From: Omnitrophica bacterium RIFOXYB12_FULL_50_7
Lineage (GTDB): Bacteria > Omnitrophota > Omnitrophia > Omnitrophales > Aquincolibacteriaceae
Reading direction: 5' to 3'
DNA length: 8,023 nt
NCBI GenBank assembly: GCA_001804345.1
Contig: MHFU01000050.1
Location: 1-8,023, forward strand
This document shows positions 1 through 5,479 of this stretch, one piece after another. Under the pieces are notes generated by a model. The model was given only the letters and a program-made list of their open reading frames with translations. It was not told the origin of the DNA and searched no databases. A program made the translations under genes and the position numbers. Within the stretch, counting starts at the first letter, position 1. Each line of letters opens with the position of its first letter.

Positions 1-8
1 ATCTTTTC

Positions 9-49
9 GGGGTTGTTGCCGACGATTTTGTTAAGATGGCAACGACCCC
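9..49 (+). promoter_or_regulatory. Hairpin over the transposase start codon
   Basis: GGGGTTGTTGCC at 9-20 can pair with GGCAACGACCCC at 38-49. All 12 positions pair in RNA, one of them as G-U, leaving a 17-nt loop. The G of the ATG at 36-38 is the first base of the right arm, so the start codon lies at the stem-loop junction. Transposase genes of several IS families are known to use such stems to block translation from read-through transcripts. That role here is inferred. Confidence 0.55.
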
Positions 50-1409
50 TGATGTTATTCTCGACCCTCGAATTTTCCTGGAAGATCATTCCAAAGATGA
101 ACTTATTGATGAAATTCTTTCTCTCCGAAAGGAAAAAGAGGATCTTCAAAAAGAGCTCGTCGAGCTGAAGAAAAAGCTCAAATCCTCTTTTGTTAAAGAG
201 AATGGTTACAAGAAAAAGAAACGCTGGAAGAAGCTCGGGAGACCCGTAGGGCATCCGGGCTGTACGCGTCCTGTTCCGGATCATATCGATCATGTCGTGG
301 AACAAACTCTGGACCATTGTCCGGGTTGCGGACAAAACGGTCTTGTCGAATTACCCTCGGAACTGGAGAAGCATATCCAAGAGGATATTATTCCGGCTCA
401 TGTTGAAGTGACGGAGTTCATTCGTCACGGATACTGGTGTTCCTCCTGCAAGAAAAAACACATGGCGCCTTACGCGGAAGGCGAAATTCCGCAAGGTCAT
501 CTGGGGCCGAATATCCTGGCTCAGGCCATCGTGCTGAAATATTTCCACGGACTGCCCTATTCAAAGATCGCGACGGTATTCGGGGAATTATGCTCTTTGA
601 AGGTGAGCGGCGGCGGTCTGGCGCAGGCCCTGCAACGGCTTGGAAAATATCTTTCCGTAGAGAGAGACGTGGTCCTCAAGGCTATTCGCAAGAGCCGGTG
701 GGTGCACGGAGATGAGACGGGCTGGAAGATCGCCGGTGTCGGACAGTGGCTTTGGGATTGGGTTAATGACAAGTGGGCACTTTATCAGATCCGCAAAGGT
801 CGCGGGCAAAAGGAAGCGAGGGAAGTTCTCGGAGAAAATTATCAGGGAACGCAGATCAGCGATTTTTTGCCGGCCTACAACAAGACGGGGAAATGGCGGC
901 AACGATGTTGGGTGCATTTATTTCGCGAGATCCGGAATATTCGCGACCCGACTCCGGAAGAACAAGCCGCCGCAAAAGAAGTGAAAAGAATTTATGCGGA
1001 CGCGTGTCGTCTTGAGAGGGACCGCGGAAAGCTGGCGCCCTGGGTATTTGGCCGCCGGCTTGCGTTACTCAAAAACCGTCTGCTTGATCTCGGGAGCCGG
1101 GGTTTTCAGAGCGCGACGTGGAAGCGTCTTTCGGCGAGAATTCTCAAATATCGCAATGAGCTTCTGACATTCGTGGAAGTTCCGGGAGTACCTGCGGACA
1201 ACAATCACGCGGAACGGATGATCCGCCCCAACGTGATCTTCCGGAAGATCTCTTTCCAGAACATGTCGCGAAAGGGAGCGGATGCGCACGAAGTGTTGAT
1301 GTCCCTCTTGCAGTCGCTTCGGCTTCAGGGCCGAACGGCAATCCCTTTCTTCAAGACGGCCTATCTGAAACACCGACAAGGCAATCCAATCCCAATCCTC
1401 TCCTGCTGA
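36..1409 (+). CDS. IS66-family transposase (TnpC type)
   Basis: This is a 457-residue DDE transposase that would catalyse cut-and-join movement of the insertion sequence. An N-terminal coiled coil rich in Glu, Lys and Leu (about 20-50) is followed by a basic stretch (about 58-70). Next is a probable zinc-binding domain with CPGC at 95-98 and CSSC at 135-138, as in IS66 transposases. The catalytic core shows HGDETGW (Asp226), SDFLPAYN (Asp276) and DNNHAERMIRP (Glu393), giving a complete DDE triad in family context. The frame is open throughout and the length is ordinary for the family, so the gene looks intact. No Shine-Dalgarno sequence precedes the ATG, and the start lies in a hairpin, so expression is probably low. 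It stands upstream of a housekeeping cluster in the same orientation, with a new promoter between them. Confidence 0.93.
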   Translation: MATTPDVILDPRIFLEDHSKDELIDEILSLRKEKEDLQKELVELKKKLKSSFVKENGYKKKKRWKKLGRPVGHPGCTRPVPDHIDHVVEQTLDHCPGCGQNGLVELPSELEKHIQEDIIPAHVEVTEFIRHGYWCSSCKKKHMAPYAEGEIPQGHLGPNILAQAIVLKYFHGLPYSKIATVFGELCSLKVSGGGLAQALQRLGKYLSVERDVVLKAIRKSRWVHGDETGWKIAGVGQWLWDWVNDKWALYQIRKGRGQKEAREVLGENYQGTQISDFLPAYNKTGKWRQRCWVHLFREIRNIRDPTPEEQAAAKEVKRIYADACRLERDRGKLAPWVFGRRLALLKNRLLDLGSRGFQSATWKRLSARILKYRNELLTFVEVPGVPADNNHAERMIRPNVIFRKISFQNMSRKGADAHEVLMSLLQSLRLQGRTAIPFFKTAYLKHRQGNPIPILSC

Positions 1410-1462
1410 TTCCCTCACGCTAAAGGGTTACTAATTTTATGGGTTAGGTACAAGAAACAAAC

Positions 1463-1491
1463 TTGCTTTTTAAATGGGCTAAACTTATAAT
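1463..1491 (+). promoter_or_regulatory. Sigma70-type promoter candidate
   Basis: TTGCTT at 1463-1468 and a perfect TATAAT at 1486-1491 are separated by 17 bases, the ideal spacing. The -35 box matches TTGACA at only three of six positions. Transcription would begin near 1498 and read into the DUF212, L,D-transpeptidase and accA cluster. This would let the cluster be expressed independently of the insertion sequence upstream. Confidence 0.55.
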
Positions 1492-1495
1492 GACC

Positions 1496-1520
1496 CACTC
1501 AGTGGTGGCGACCCTGAGTG
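1496..1520. repeat. Inverted repeat in the 5' leader
   Basis: CACTCAG at 1496-1502 is the reverse complement of CTGAGTG at 1514-1520, with 11 bases between. It begins about at the predicted transcription start, so it could form a hairpin at the 5' end of the mRNA or be an operator. No T-tract follows, so it is not a standard terminator. Confidence 0.35.
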
Positions 1521-1523
1521 AAA

Positions 1524-1550
1524 TATCATAAAGTCATATTATTTATGATA
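1524..1550. repeat. 9-bp inverted repeat
   Basis: TATCATAAA at 1524-1532 and TTTATGATA at 1542-1550 are perfect reverse complements separated by 9 bases. The arms are AT-rich, so the RNA hairpin would be weak. A protein-binding dyad is equally possible. It lies in the leader between the promoter candidate and the DUF212 gene. Confidence 0.35.
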
Positions 1551-1564
1551 ATACAGCACTAACA

Positions 1565-1595
1565 GGAAAGGCGTCAATCCTTTTTCCGCCTTTCC
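1565..1595 (+). repeat. GC-rich hairpin abutting the DUF212 ribosome binding site
   Basis: GGAAAGGCG at 1565-1573 pairs perfectly with CGCCTTTCC at 1587-1595 around a 13-nt loop. The stem ends one base before AAAGGA (1597-1602), the probable Shine-Dalgarno sequence. That site is only 3 bases from the ATG at 1606, an unusually tight spacing. The stem could affect mRNA stability or translation. No T-run follows, so termination is unlikely. Confidence 0.5.
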
Positions 1596-1605
1596 CAAAG
1601 GATCT

Positions 1606-2058
1606 ATGATCGCGATTCCGAATCCTCCATTCCACAGTGAAAAGGCTTTTGTCGCCGTCTTTTTAAGCTGGTTTGTGGCCCAAGCTCTCAAAGTGATCCT
1701 GGGCGGGGCAAGCAAAAAAAAATTCGATGTCCGCTGGCTTTTTGATACGGGGGGGATGCCGAGCGCGCATTCAGCGACGGTGGCAAGCCTTGCGACGGTG
1801 GTGGGACTTTATTATGGTTTTAAGAGCATTCCGTTCCTGATGGGGTTGATCCTGTGTTTTATTACAATGTTCGACGCCGCGGGAGTTCGCCGACACCTGG
1901 GGTGGCAAGGCAAGATCTTGAATGAAATCGTGGACGAATTTTATTTGAAGGGCGCTGTTCCCGAAAAACGTCTCAAGGAGCTTCTCGGCCATACGCCGGT
2001 GGAAGTGATCGCGGGAGCTTTCCTGGGGATCGGGATCGCCATTCTCTTTTGCAGGTGA
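1606..2058 (+). CDS. Divergent PAP2 family (DUF212) membrane protein
   Basis: This 150-residue protein belongs to the DUF212 or divergent PAP2 family, which includes Bacillus YuiD and is distantly related to acid phosphatases and vanadium haloperoxidases. Characteristic motifs are GGMPSAHS (49-56), FDAAGVRR (89-96) and GHTPVEVIAG (128-137). Hydrophobic segments near 13-33, 53-70, 74-90 and 131-148 indicate an integral membrane protein. The SAHS and GHTP motifs resemble the phosphatase motifs of PAP2 enzymes, so a lipid-phosphate substrate is possible, but the family's reaction is not established. The length is normal. It is the first gene of a compact cluster; the next gene starts 10 bases after its stop, and the A of its TGA is the first base of the next Shine-Dalgarno sequence. 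Family assignment is firm; function is open. Confidence 0.9.
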   Translation: MIAIPNPPFHSEKAFVAVFLSWFVAQALKVILGGASKKKFDVRWLFDTGGMPSAHSATVASLATVVGLYYGFKSIPFLMGLILCFITMFDAAGVRRHLGWQGKILNEIVDEFYLKGAVPEKRLKELLGHTPVEVIAGAFLGIGIAILFCR

Positions 2059-2068
2059 AAGGATCACT

Positions 2069-2965
2069 ATGAAAAAAAACAACCTTTTCATTTTTCTAAT
2101 AATCGCGGCGTTTCTCATGCCGGCCATGGTTTTAGCGGCCGAAGCCGATGTTAAGGACACAACAGACAGAACACTTGCGACGTTGGAAATGCCCCAGAAT
2201 TCATCGGCGGAAGAACTCCAAGCGGACGAGCGAGACGTTTTTAAAAAAGATGATTTCACCGTGAGGGAAGCCAAAACTGCGCCGATCGCCGTTGTTTCCA
2301 ATGAAAAAAAGAGGAAGAGCTCGGCCTCTTCCGCAAAAGCTGAAACGGTTCAGGAGGGAGCCCCCGCTCCGAAAGTTTCTTCAGCATTGAACCCGGCAGA
2401 AATGCAGCGGCGCTGGAAGGCGCTCTTCTCCAAAGAAATAGATTCAGACAGCATCGCCTATACGGTAAAATCTGGCGACAGTCTTTATGTCCTTGCGTTG
2501 AAGAACCATACGACCGTGGATTTCATTAAAAAGATCAACGATCTCAAGGGCGATAACATCTATCCCCGGATGAAGCTCAAGATCCACACGGCGCCTTTTT
2601 CAATTCAAATAGATAAATCCAAAAATGCGCTGGTTCTTTATTCCAATGGCGAGGCGGTGAAAAAGTATTCCGTAGCAACAGGCAAAAAGAACTGCACGCC
2701 GGTGGGCGAGTTCAAGATCACGGACAAGCTTGTTAACCCGACCTGGTTCAAGACCGAGGCTATTCTTCCTCCGGGGAGCCCGGAGAACGCACTCGGAACG
2801 CGTTGGATGGGATTTGACAAACCCGCTTATGGAATCCACGGAACGATCGAGCCCAAGAGCATCGGCACCCAGGCTTCCGAGGGCTGTATTCGTATGCTGA
2901 ACGAAGAGGTCGAGGAACTTTATAGCATTGTGCCGGCCGGCACGAAGGTCACCATTCAGGACTAA
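2069..2965 (+). CDS. Secreted LysM-domain L,D-transpeptidase (YkuD)
   Basis: This is a 298-residue exported cell-wall enzyme. A signal peptide (KK, then a hydrophobic core, cleavage probably after VLAA near residue 24) is followed by a low-complexity linker rich in Ala, Ser, Lys and Glu (about 25-125). A LysM peptidoglycan-binding domain follows (about 129-173, YTVKSGDSLYVLA). The YkuD catalytic domain (about 177-297) shows IHGT with His257 and SEGCIRM with the nucleophile Cys273 and Arg275. The family cross-links or anchors peptidoglycan stem peptides in the periplasm through 3-3 bonds. All key residues are present. The ATG has a good Shine-Dalgarno sequence, AAAGGA at 2058-2063, five bases upstream. 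It lies between the DUF212 membrane gene and accA, which fits an envelope-building cluster. The exact bond made (3-3 cross-link or protein anchoring) cannot be told from sequence. Confidence 0.94.
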   Translation: MKKNNLFIFLIIAAFLMPAMVLAAEADVKDTTDRTLATLEMPQNSSAEELQADERDVFKKDDFTVREAKTAPIAVVSNEKKRKSSASSAKAETVQEGAPAPKVSSALNPAEMQRRWKALFSKEIDSDSIAYTVKSGDSLYVLALKNHTTVDFIKKINDLKGDNIYPRMKLKIHTAPFSIQIDKSKNALVLYSNGEAVKKYSVATGKKNCTPVGEFKITDKLVNPTWFKTEAILPPGSPENALGTRWMGFDKPAYGIHGTIEPKSIGTQASEGCIRMLNEEVEELYSIVPAGTKVTIQD

Positions 2966-2984
2966 CTTCGGAAAATCCATAACA

Positions 2985-4037
2985 ATGCCTAAAAAAAATA
3001 AGAAGAAAAAATCCACCCCCAAAGGAGTGCTCGAGCCGGTCGAGGCCAAGGAAAGGATCAAGCTTGGCACGCGAGATATTTTTGATGCCTGTCTTTCATT
3101 TGAGCGTCCCGTCGTGGAGATGGAAAGAAAGATCAACGAGCTTCGCAAAATTAACCATGATGGTATCGACCTTTCCGGCGAGATTAAAAGCGCGGAAAAA
3201 AAGCTTGAGAAGGCTATCCAGGATATTTTCGACCATCTGACGCCTTGGCAACGCGTGCAGGTTGCGCGCCATCCCCTTCGCCCCTACACACTTGATTATG
3301 TGAACTATTTGACCACGGATTTTCTCGAGATCCACGGAGACCGGCGTTTTAGCGATGATCGGGCTATTGTGACAGGGATTGCAAAGTGGGAAGGCAAGGA
3401 GCCGGTCTGTATTATCGGCCATCAGAAAGGGCGCGATACCAAGGAGAATCTGATGCGCAGCTTTGGAAGTGCCCATCCCGAGGGCTATCGCAAGGCGATG
3501 CGCGTCATGGAGCTTGCGGCGAAACACAATCTTCCGATCCTGTGTTTTATTGACACTCCCGGTGCATATCCGGGCATCGGCGCCGAAGAGCGCGGCCAAG
3601 CCGAGGCCATCGCCTACAATCTCAGGGCCATGGGGGAGCTTAAGGTTCCTATTATTTGCATCGTGATCGGCGAAGGCGGTAGCGGCGGTGCTTTGGGGAT
3701 CGGGGTCGGGGATAGGATCTTTGTGATGGAAAACGCTTATTACTCTGTCATTTCTCCGGAAGGGTGCGCCGCGATTCTTTGGAAAGAACCCACGCGAGCA
3801 CCGGATGCTGCGACGGCATTGAAGTTGACCGGTCCCGACCTGCTCGGGCTTGGTGTGATCGACGGCGTGATCCCAGAACCGCTGGGTGGCGCACATCGTG
3901 ATTTTAACGCTGCAGCAGAAAATCTTCGCAAGACTGTCAACGAAACATTGGAAGAACTGAAGAAGATCCCACGGAAAGATCTGACAGAATTGCGGTATCA
4001 GAAATTCCGTAAAATGGGTGTTTTTAGCGAAAAATAA
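2985..4037 (+). CDS. accA: Acetyl-CoA carboxylase carboxyltransferase alpha subunit
   Basis: AccA pairs with AccD to transfer the carboxyl group from carboxybiotin to acetyl-CoA, giving malonyl-CoA, the committed step of fatty-acid synthesis in the cytoplasm. Motifs in the 350-residue protein are GHQKGRDTKE (145-154), FIDTPGAYPG (188-197), GEGGSGGALGIG (229-240) and YSVISPEGCAAILWK (253-267). I chose the ATG at 2985. The reading frame can be extended to a TTG at 2928, but that would overlap the L,D-transpeptidase gene and adds residues unlike AccA. From 2985 the protein begins with a very basic stretch (KKNKKKKS) before the usual N-terminal domain, making it somewhat longer than E. coli AccA (319). 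The gene starts 19 bases after the L,D-transpeptidase stop, with only a weak GGAAAA ribosome binding site. accD, accB and accC are not in the window. Confidence 0.96.
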   Translation: MPKKNKKKKSTPKGVLEPVEAKERIKLGTRDIFDACLSFERPVVEMERKINELRKINHDGIDLSGEIKSAEKKLEKAIQDIFDHLTPWQRVQVARHPLRPYTLDYVNYLTTDFLEIHGDRRFSDDRAIVTGIAKWEGKEPVCIIGHQKGRDTKENLMRSFGSAHPEGYRKAMRVMELAAKHNLPILCFIDTPGAYPGIGAEERGQAEAIAYNLRAMGELKVPIICIVIGEGGSGGALGIGVGDRIFVMENAYYSVISPEGCAAILWKEPTRAPDAATALKLTGPDLLGLGVIDGVIPEPLGGAHRDFNAAAENLRKTVNETLEELKKIPRKDLTELRYQKFRKMGVFSEK

Positions 4038-4073
4038 ATTCTGACCAAAGGTTCTTTTCCCGCCCCGTTCCAC

Positions 4074-4283
4074 TCAAGCTACTCTTTGAAGCTGTTTTTT
4101 CAGGCTTTTCAATCGCGCCAAGATCCTTTTTTCATGAAATAATTCCTTTAAAGTGTTTTCCGGAATGTCCAGTAAAGCGACCTCATTAACACGATCAATG
4201 TGTTTGGGAAAGCGGTGCGCGAGCTCATGGGTCGGAATGCCCTTCCGGTATTTTAAATCGAACAATTTCTCATAAAGTGTCAT
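4074..4283 (-). CDS. Small basic protein of unknown function
   Basis: I do not recognise this 69-residue protein. It is charged and probably helical: the N-terminal part contains YEKLFDLKYRKGIP, and the C-terminal third is rich in Lys, Arg and Leu (about 46-66). There is no signal peptide or membrane segment, so it is likely cytoplasmic. The ATG at 4283-4281 is preceded on its own strand by GGAAGAG at a suitable distance, which supports real translation. It converges on accA with 36 bases between the two stop codons and no obvious terminator. It is divergent from the lipoprotein operon across an AT-rich region. A nucleic-acid-binding or protein-binding role is possible from its charge but unproven. 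It might also be a spurious open frame, although the ribosome site argues against this. Confidence 0.6.
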   Translation of the reverse strand: MTLYEKLFDLKYRKGIPTHELAHRFPKHIDRVNEVALLDIPENTLKELFHEKRILARLKSLKKQLQRVA

Positions 4284-4369
4284 AGTTTTTCTCTTCCAAT
4301 CTTCTAAGCGCTATTAATTCTATAGCTAGGAGTATCGTCTTTTCTGCGTATTTCCTAAAAAATAATAAC

Positions 4370-4399
4370 TATAAGTCGCCTATATATAGCATCCTTATA
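4370..4399. promoter_or_regulatory. 30-bp dyad in divergent intergenic region
   Basis: TATAAG (4370-4375) and CTTATA (4394-4399) are reverse complements placed symmetrically, each four bases away from a central palindrome CTATATATAG (4380-4389). All parts share one centre. This is the layout expected of an operator for a dimeric or tetrameric regulator between the minus-strand gene at 4283 and the forward operon at 4513. AT-richness makes chance symmetry more likely, so a binding role is inferred. Confidence 0.35.
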
Positions 4400-4449
4400 C
4401 ATAAAAGGCCCCATTAGTTGTGGAATGTTAAAAAACCTTTATTTTCGGG

Positions 4450-4477
4450 TTGACTTAAGAAGAGAAAGTTATAGATT
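4450..4477 (+). promoter_or_regulatory. Sigma70-type promoter candidate of the regulatory operon
   Basis: TTGACT at 4450-4455 matches the -35 consensus at five of six positions. TAGATT at 4472-4477 matches the -10 consensus at four of six, with a 16-base spacer. Transcription would start near 4484, at the left edge of a 25-bp palindrome. It would drive the lipoprotein, merR and fliA genes. The -10 box is imperfect, leaving room for activation. Confidence 0.45.
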
Positions 4478-4483
4478 GTAAAA

Positions 4484-4508
4484 TATAAAGTGTAATTTAC
4501 ATTTTATA
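4484..4508. promoter_or_regulatory. 25-bp palindrome just upstream of the lipoprotein start
   Basis: The arms TATAAAGTGTAA (4484-4495) and TTACATTTTATA (4497-4508) are centred on T4496 and mismatch at only one pair (G4490 with T4502), which in RNA is a G-U pair. The inner 11 bases, TGTAATTTACA, are perfectly symmetric. The element fills the region where a Shine-Dalgarno sequence would be, ending four bases before the ATG at 4513. It could be an operator near +1 or a leader hairpin. Confidence 0.5.
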
Positions 4509-4512
4509 AACT

Positions 4513-5193
4513 ATGAGATTAATCCTGATGCTACTCATAACAGGGCTTTTGGCAGGATGCGCGACGGGGCCTCGCTCCTCCCTGGTTTCTGGCGACCGCA
4601 AGACCGTGCTTTTACAGGCCGAAAAATTCTACAAGAAGCATGAATATTACAATGCTCGCTGCGCCGTCCAGCAAGTCCTCGACAAAGAGCCTCACAACCC
4701 CCAAGCCACGAAGTTCATGGCAGATATTCTTGATAAAGAAATCGAACGTCAGAAAGAACATCTTTTGCCGCAGGCCCTCGAGGAAATGAACGCGGATGAT
4801 AAAGAGGATCAGATCAAGACCTGGCTTGAGCGGAGTCGCGCCCTTTTTGGTGCGAATCAGTACGATCTGGCGCTTTTCGCCGCGGAAAAGGTTTTTCTAT
4901 ATGACGCGGACAACAGCGTCGCCTCGGGACTGATCGATCAGATCAAAGGGAAGGCGCTCAGGGAAGGCAAGGCCGACACGCTCTTTATCCATAAGATGTA
5001 TAAAAATGAGATCGCGGATCGTCTGGAACAGTATCGCACGGAGGCGGAGGATCTCGCGGTCCGAGGACAGTTGGGGCAGGCTCAATTCACGGCGGAGAAG
5101 ATTCTCATGCTTGAGCCCGAGGATCCCAAAGCTTTAGCTATCCTTCAGAAAGTTCTTTCGCGCAGGGATGGGACAAGGAGCGAATCACTATGA
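4513..5193 (+). CDS. TPR-like lipoprotein
   Basis: This 226-residue protein has a short hydrophobic signal ending in the lipobox LLAGC, so Cys16 should be lipidated and the protein anchored to a membrane on the periplasmic side. The mature part is helical with three units that resemble tetratricopeptide repeats. They lie near 32-67 (AEKFYKKHEYYNARCAVQQV), 105-140 (ALFGANQYDLALFAAEKV) and 173-212 (RGQLGQAQFTAEKIL). Such repeats usually bind partner proteins or act in assembly of secretion, pilus or outer-membrane machinery. The partner is not visible here. No Shine-Dalgarno sequence precedes the ATG; a palindrome occupies that place. A second in-frame ATG at 4528 would leave too short a signal peptide. 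Its stop overlaps the next start as ATGA (5190-5193), so it is translationally coupled to the MerR gene. Confidence 0.8.
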   Translation: MRLILMLLITGLLAGCATGPRSSLVSGDRKTVLLQAEKFYKKHEYYNARCAVQQVLDKEPHNPQATKFMADILDKEIERQKEHLLPQALEEMNADDKEDQIKTWLERSRALFGANQYDLALFAAEKVFLYDADNSVASGLIDQIKGKALREGKADTLFIHKMYKNEIADRLEQYRTEAEDLAVRGQLGQAQFTAEKILMLEPEDPKALAILQKVLSRRDGTRSESL

Positions 5194-5432
5194 AACGTGA
5201 AAAACTCTACAAGATCGGGGAAGTGATGCAGTACACAAGTCTTTCCAGGCAGACGCTTCATAATTATACAGTCGCGGGGCTCATTCATGAGGCCCGGCGG
5301 ACCATTTCAGGACACCGGCTTTATGATGAAACAGCGTTCGATCGTCTGGAGCAGATCAAGATCCTGCAAGCTAAGAATTATACATTGAGTCAAATCAAAA
5401 AGATCCTCGAACAGCAGGAGAGCCCCCAATGA
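5190..5432 (+). CDS. Short MerR-type DNA-binding protein
   Basis: This 80-residue protein consists almost only of a MerR-like winged helix-turn-helix. YKIGEVMQYTSLSRQTLHNY (7-26) is the helix-turn-helix, followed by GLI, a wing (about 34-45) and GHRLYDETAFDRLEQIKIL (41-59). A short helix, YTLSQIKKIL (64-73), completes it. Typical MerR regulators are longer, with a dimerising coiled coil and an effector domain; here nothing remains to bind a ligand. It could act as a DNA-bending transcription factor or be controlled by a partner protein. It starts within the lipoprotein stop (ATGA) and ends in another ATGA junction at 5429-5432, just upstream of the sigma factor gene. Control of its own operon or of sigma-dependent genes is a reasonable inference. 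The MerR fold is confident; the targets are unknown. Confidence 0.85.
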   Translation: MKREKLYKIGEVMQYTSLSRQTLHNYTVAGLIHEARRTISGHRLYDETAFDRLEQIKILQAKNYTLSQIKKILEQQESPQ

Positions 5433-5479
5433 ACGGTTCTTTAGCGGGACGAGGTAAAAAGGAGACCCCCCATGCATGA
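5429..5479 (+). CDS. Possible 16-residue coupling peptide
   Basis: A tiny frame, MNGSLAGRGKKETPHA, starts at an ATG that overlaps the MerR stop (ATGA). It is preceded by AGGAG (5416-5420) at an 8-base spacing, an excellent ribosome site. It stops at 5477-5479, five bases after the sigma factor start codon begins at 5472. The peptide has no recognisable motif. Its likely value is to carry ribosomes through the junction and couple merR translation to fliA translation. The frame could also be fortuitous. Confidence 0.35.
   Translation: MNGSLAGRGKKETPHA
5458..5464 (+). promoter_or_regulatory. Ribosome binding site of the sigma factor gene
   Basis: AAAGGAG lies seven bases before the ATG at 5472 and is a near-perfect Shine-Dalgarno sequence. 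It fixes the sigma factor start at 5472 over the in-frame ATG at 5493 (residue 8). It is the strongest such site in the forward operon. Confidence 0.75.

Larger units (their letters stand above)
1..1431 (+). mobile_element. IS66-family insertion sequence, right-hand part
   Basis: The element is called from its transposase gene. The left end is not visible and must lie upstream of the window. A possible right end is TTAC at 1428-1431, because IS66 elements characteristically start with GTAA and end with TTAC. Without the left end neither the terminal inverted repeat nor the 8-bp target duplication can be tested. No tnpA or tnpB accessory gene is seen in the 35 bases before the transposase, so it may belong to the single-gene (ISBst12-like) subgroup. 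The right boundary is tentative. Confidence 0.45.

Noticed and set aside
1565..1595. Rho-independent terminator before the DUF212 gene
   Set aside because: The stem is good but the T-run is in the loop and not after the stem, and a ribosome site follows at once.
2064..2075. Shared ATCACTATGAAA at the L,D-transpeptidase and MerR start codons (also 5185-5196)
   Set aside because: The match is short and includes the start codon and a common Lys codon; no wider similarity exists.
1771..2301. 176-residue minus-strand frame
   Set aside because: It spans the opposite strand of the DUF212 gene and the start of the L,D-transpeptidase gene and shows no family motif.
2928..2984. Upstream TTG start extending accA by 19 residues
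   Set aside because: It would overlap the L,D-transpeptidase gene, uses a rare start, and adds residues unlike AccA. The ATG at 2985 is better.
3096..4073. 325-residue open frame on the minus strand
   Set aside because: It lies wholly opposite accA, whose motifs are clear. The translation is rich in Cys, His and Arg with no recognisable domain, as expected of a shadow frame.
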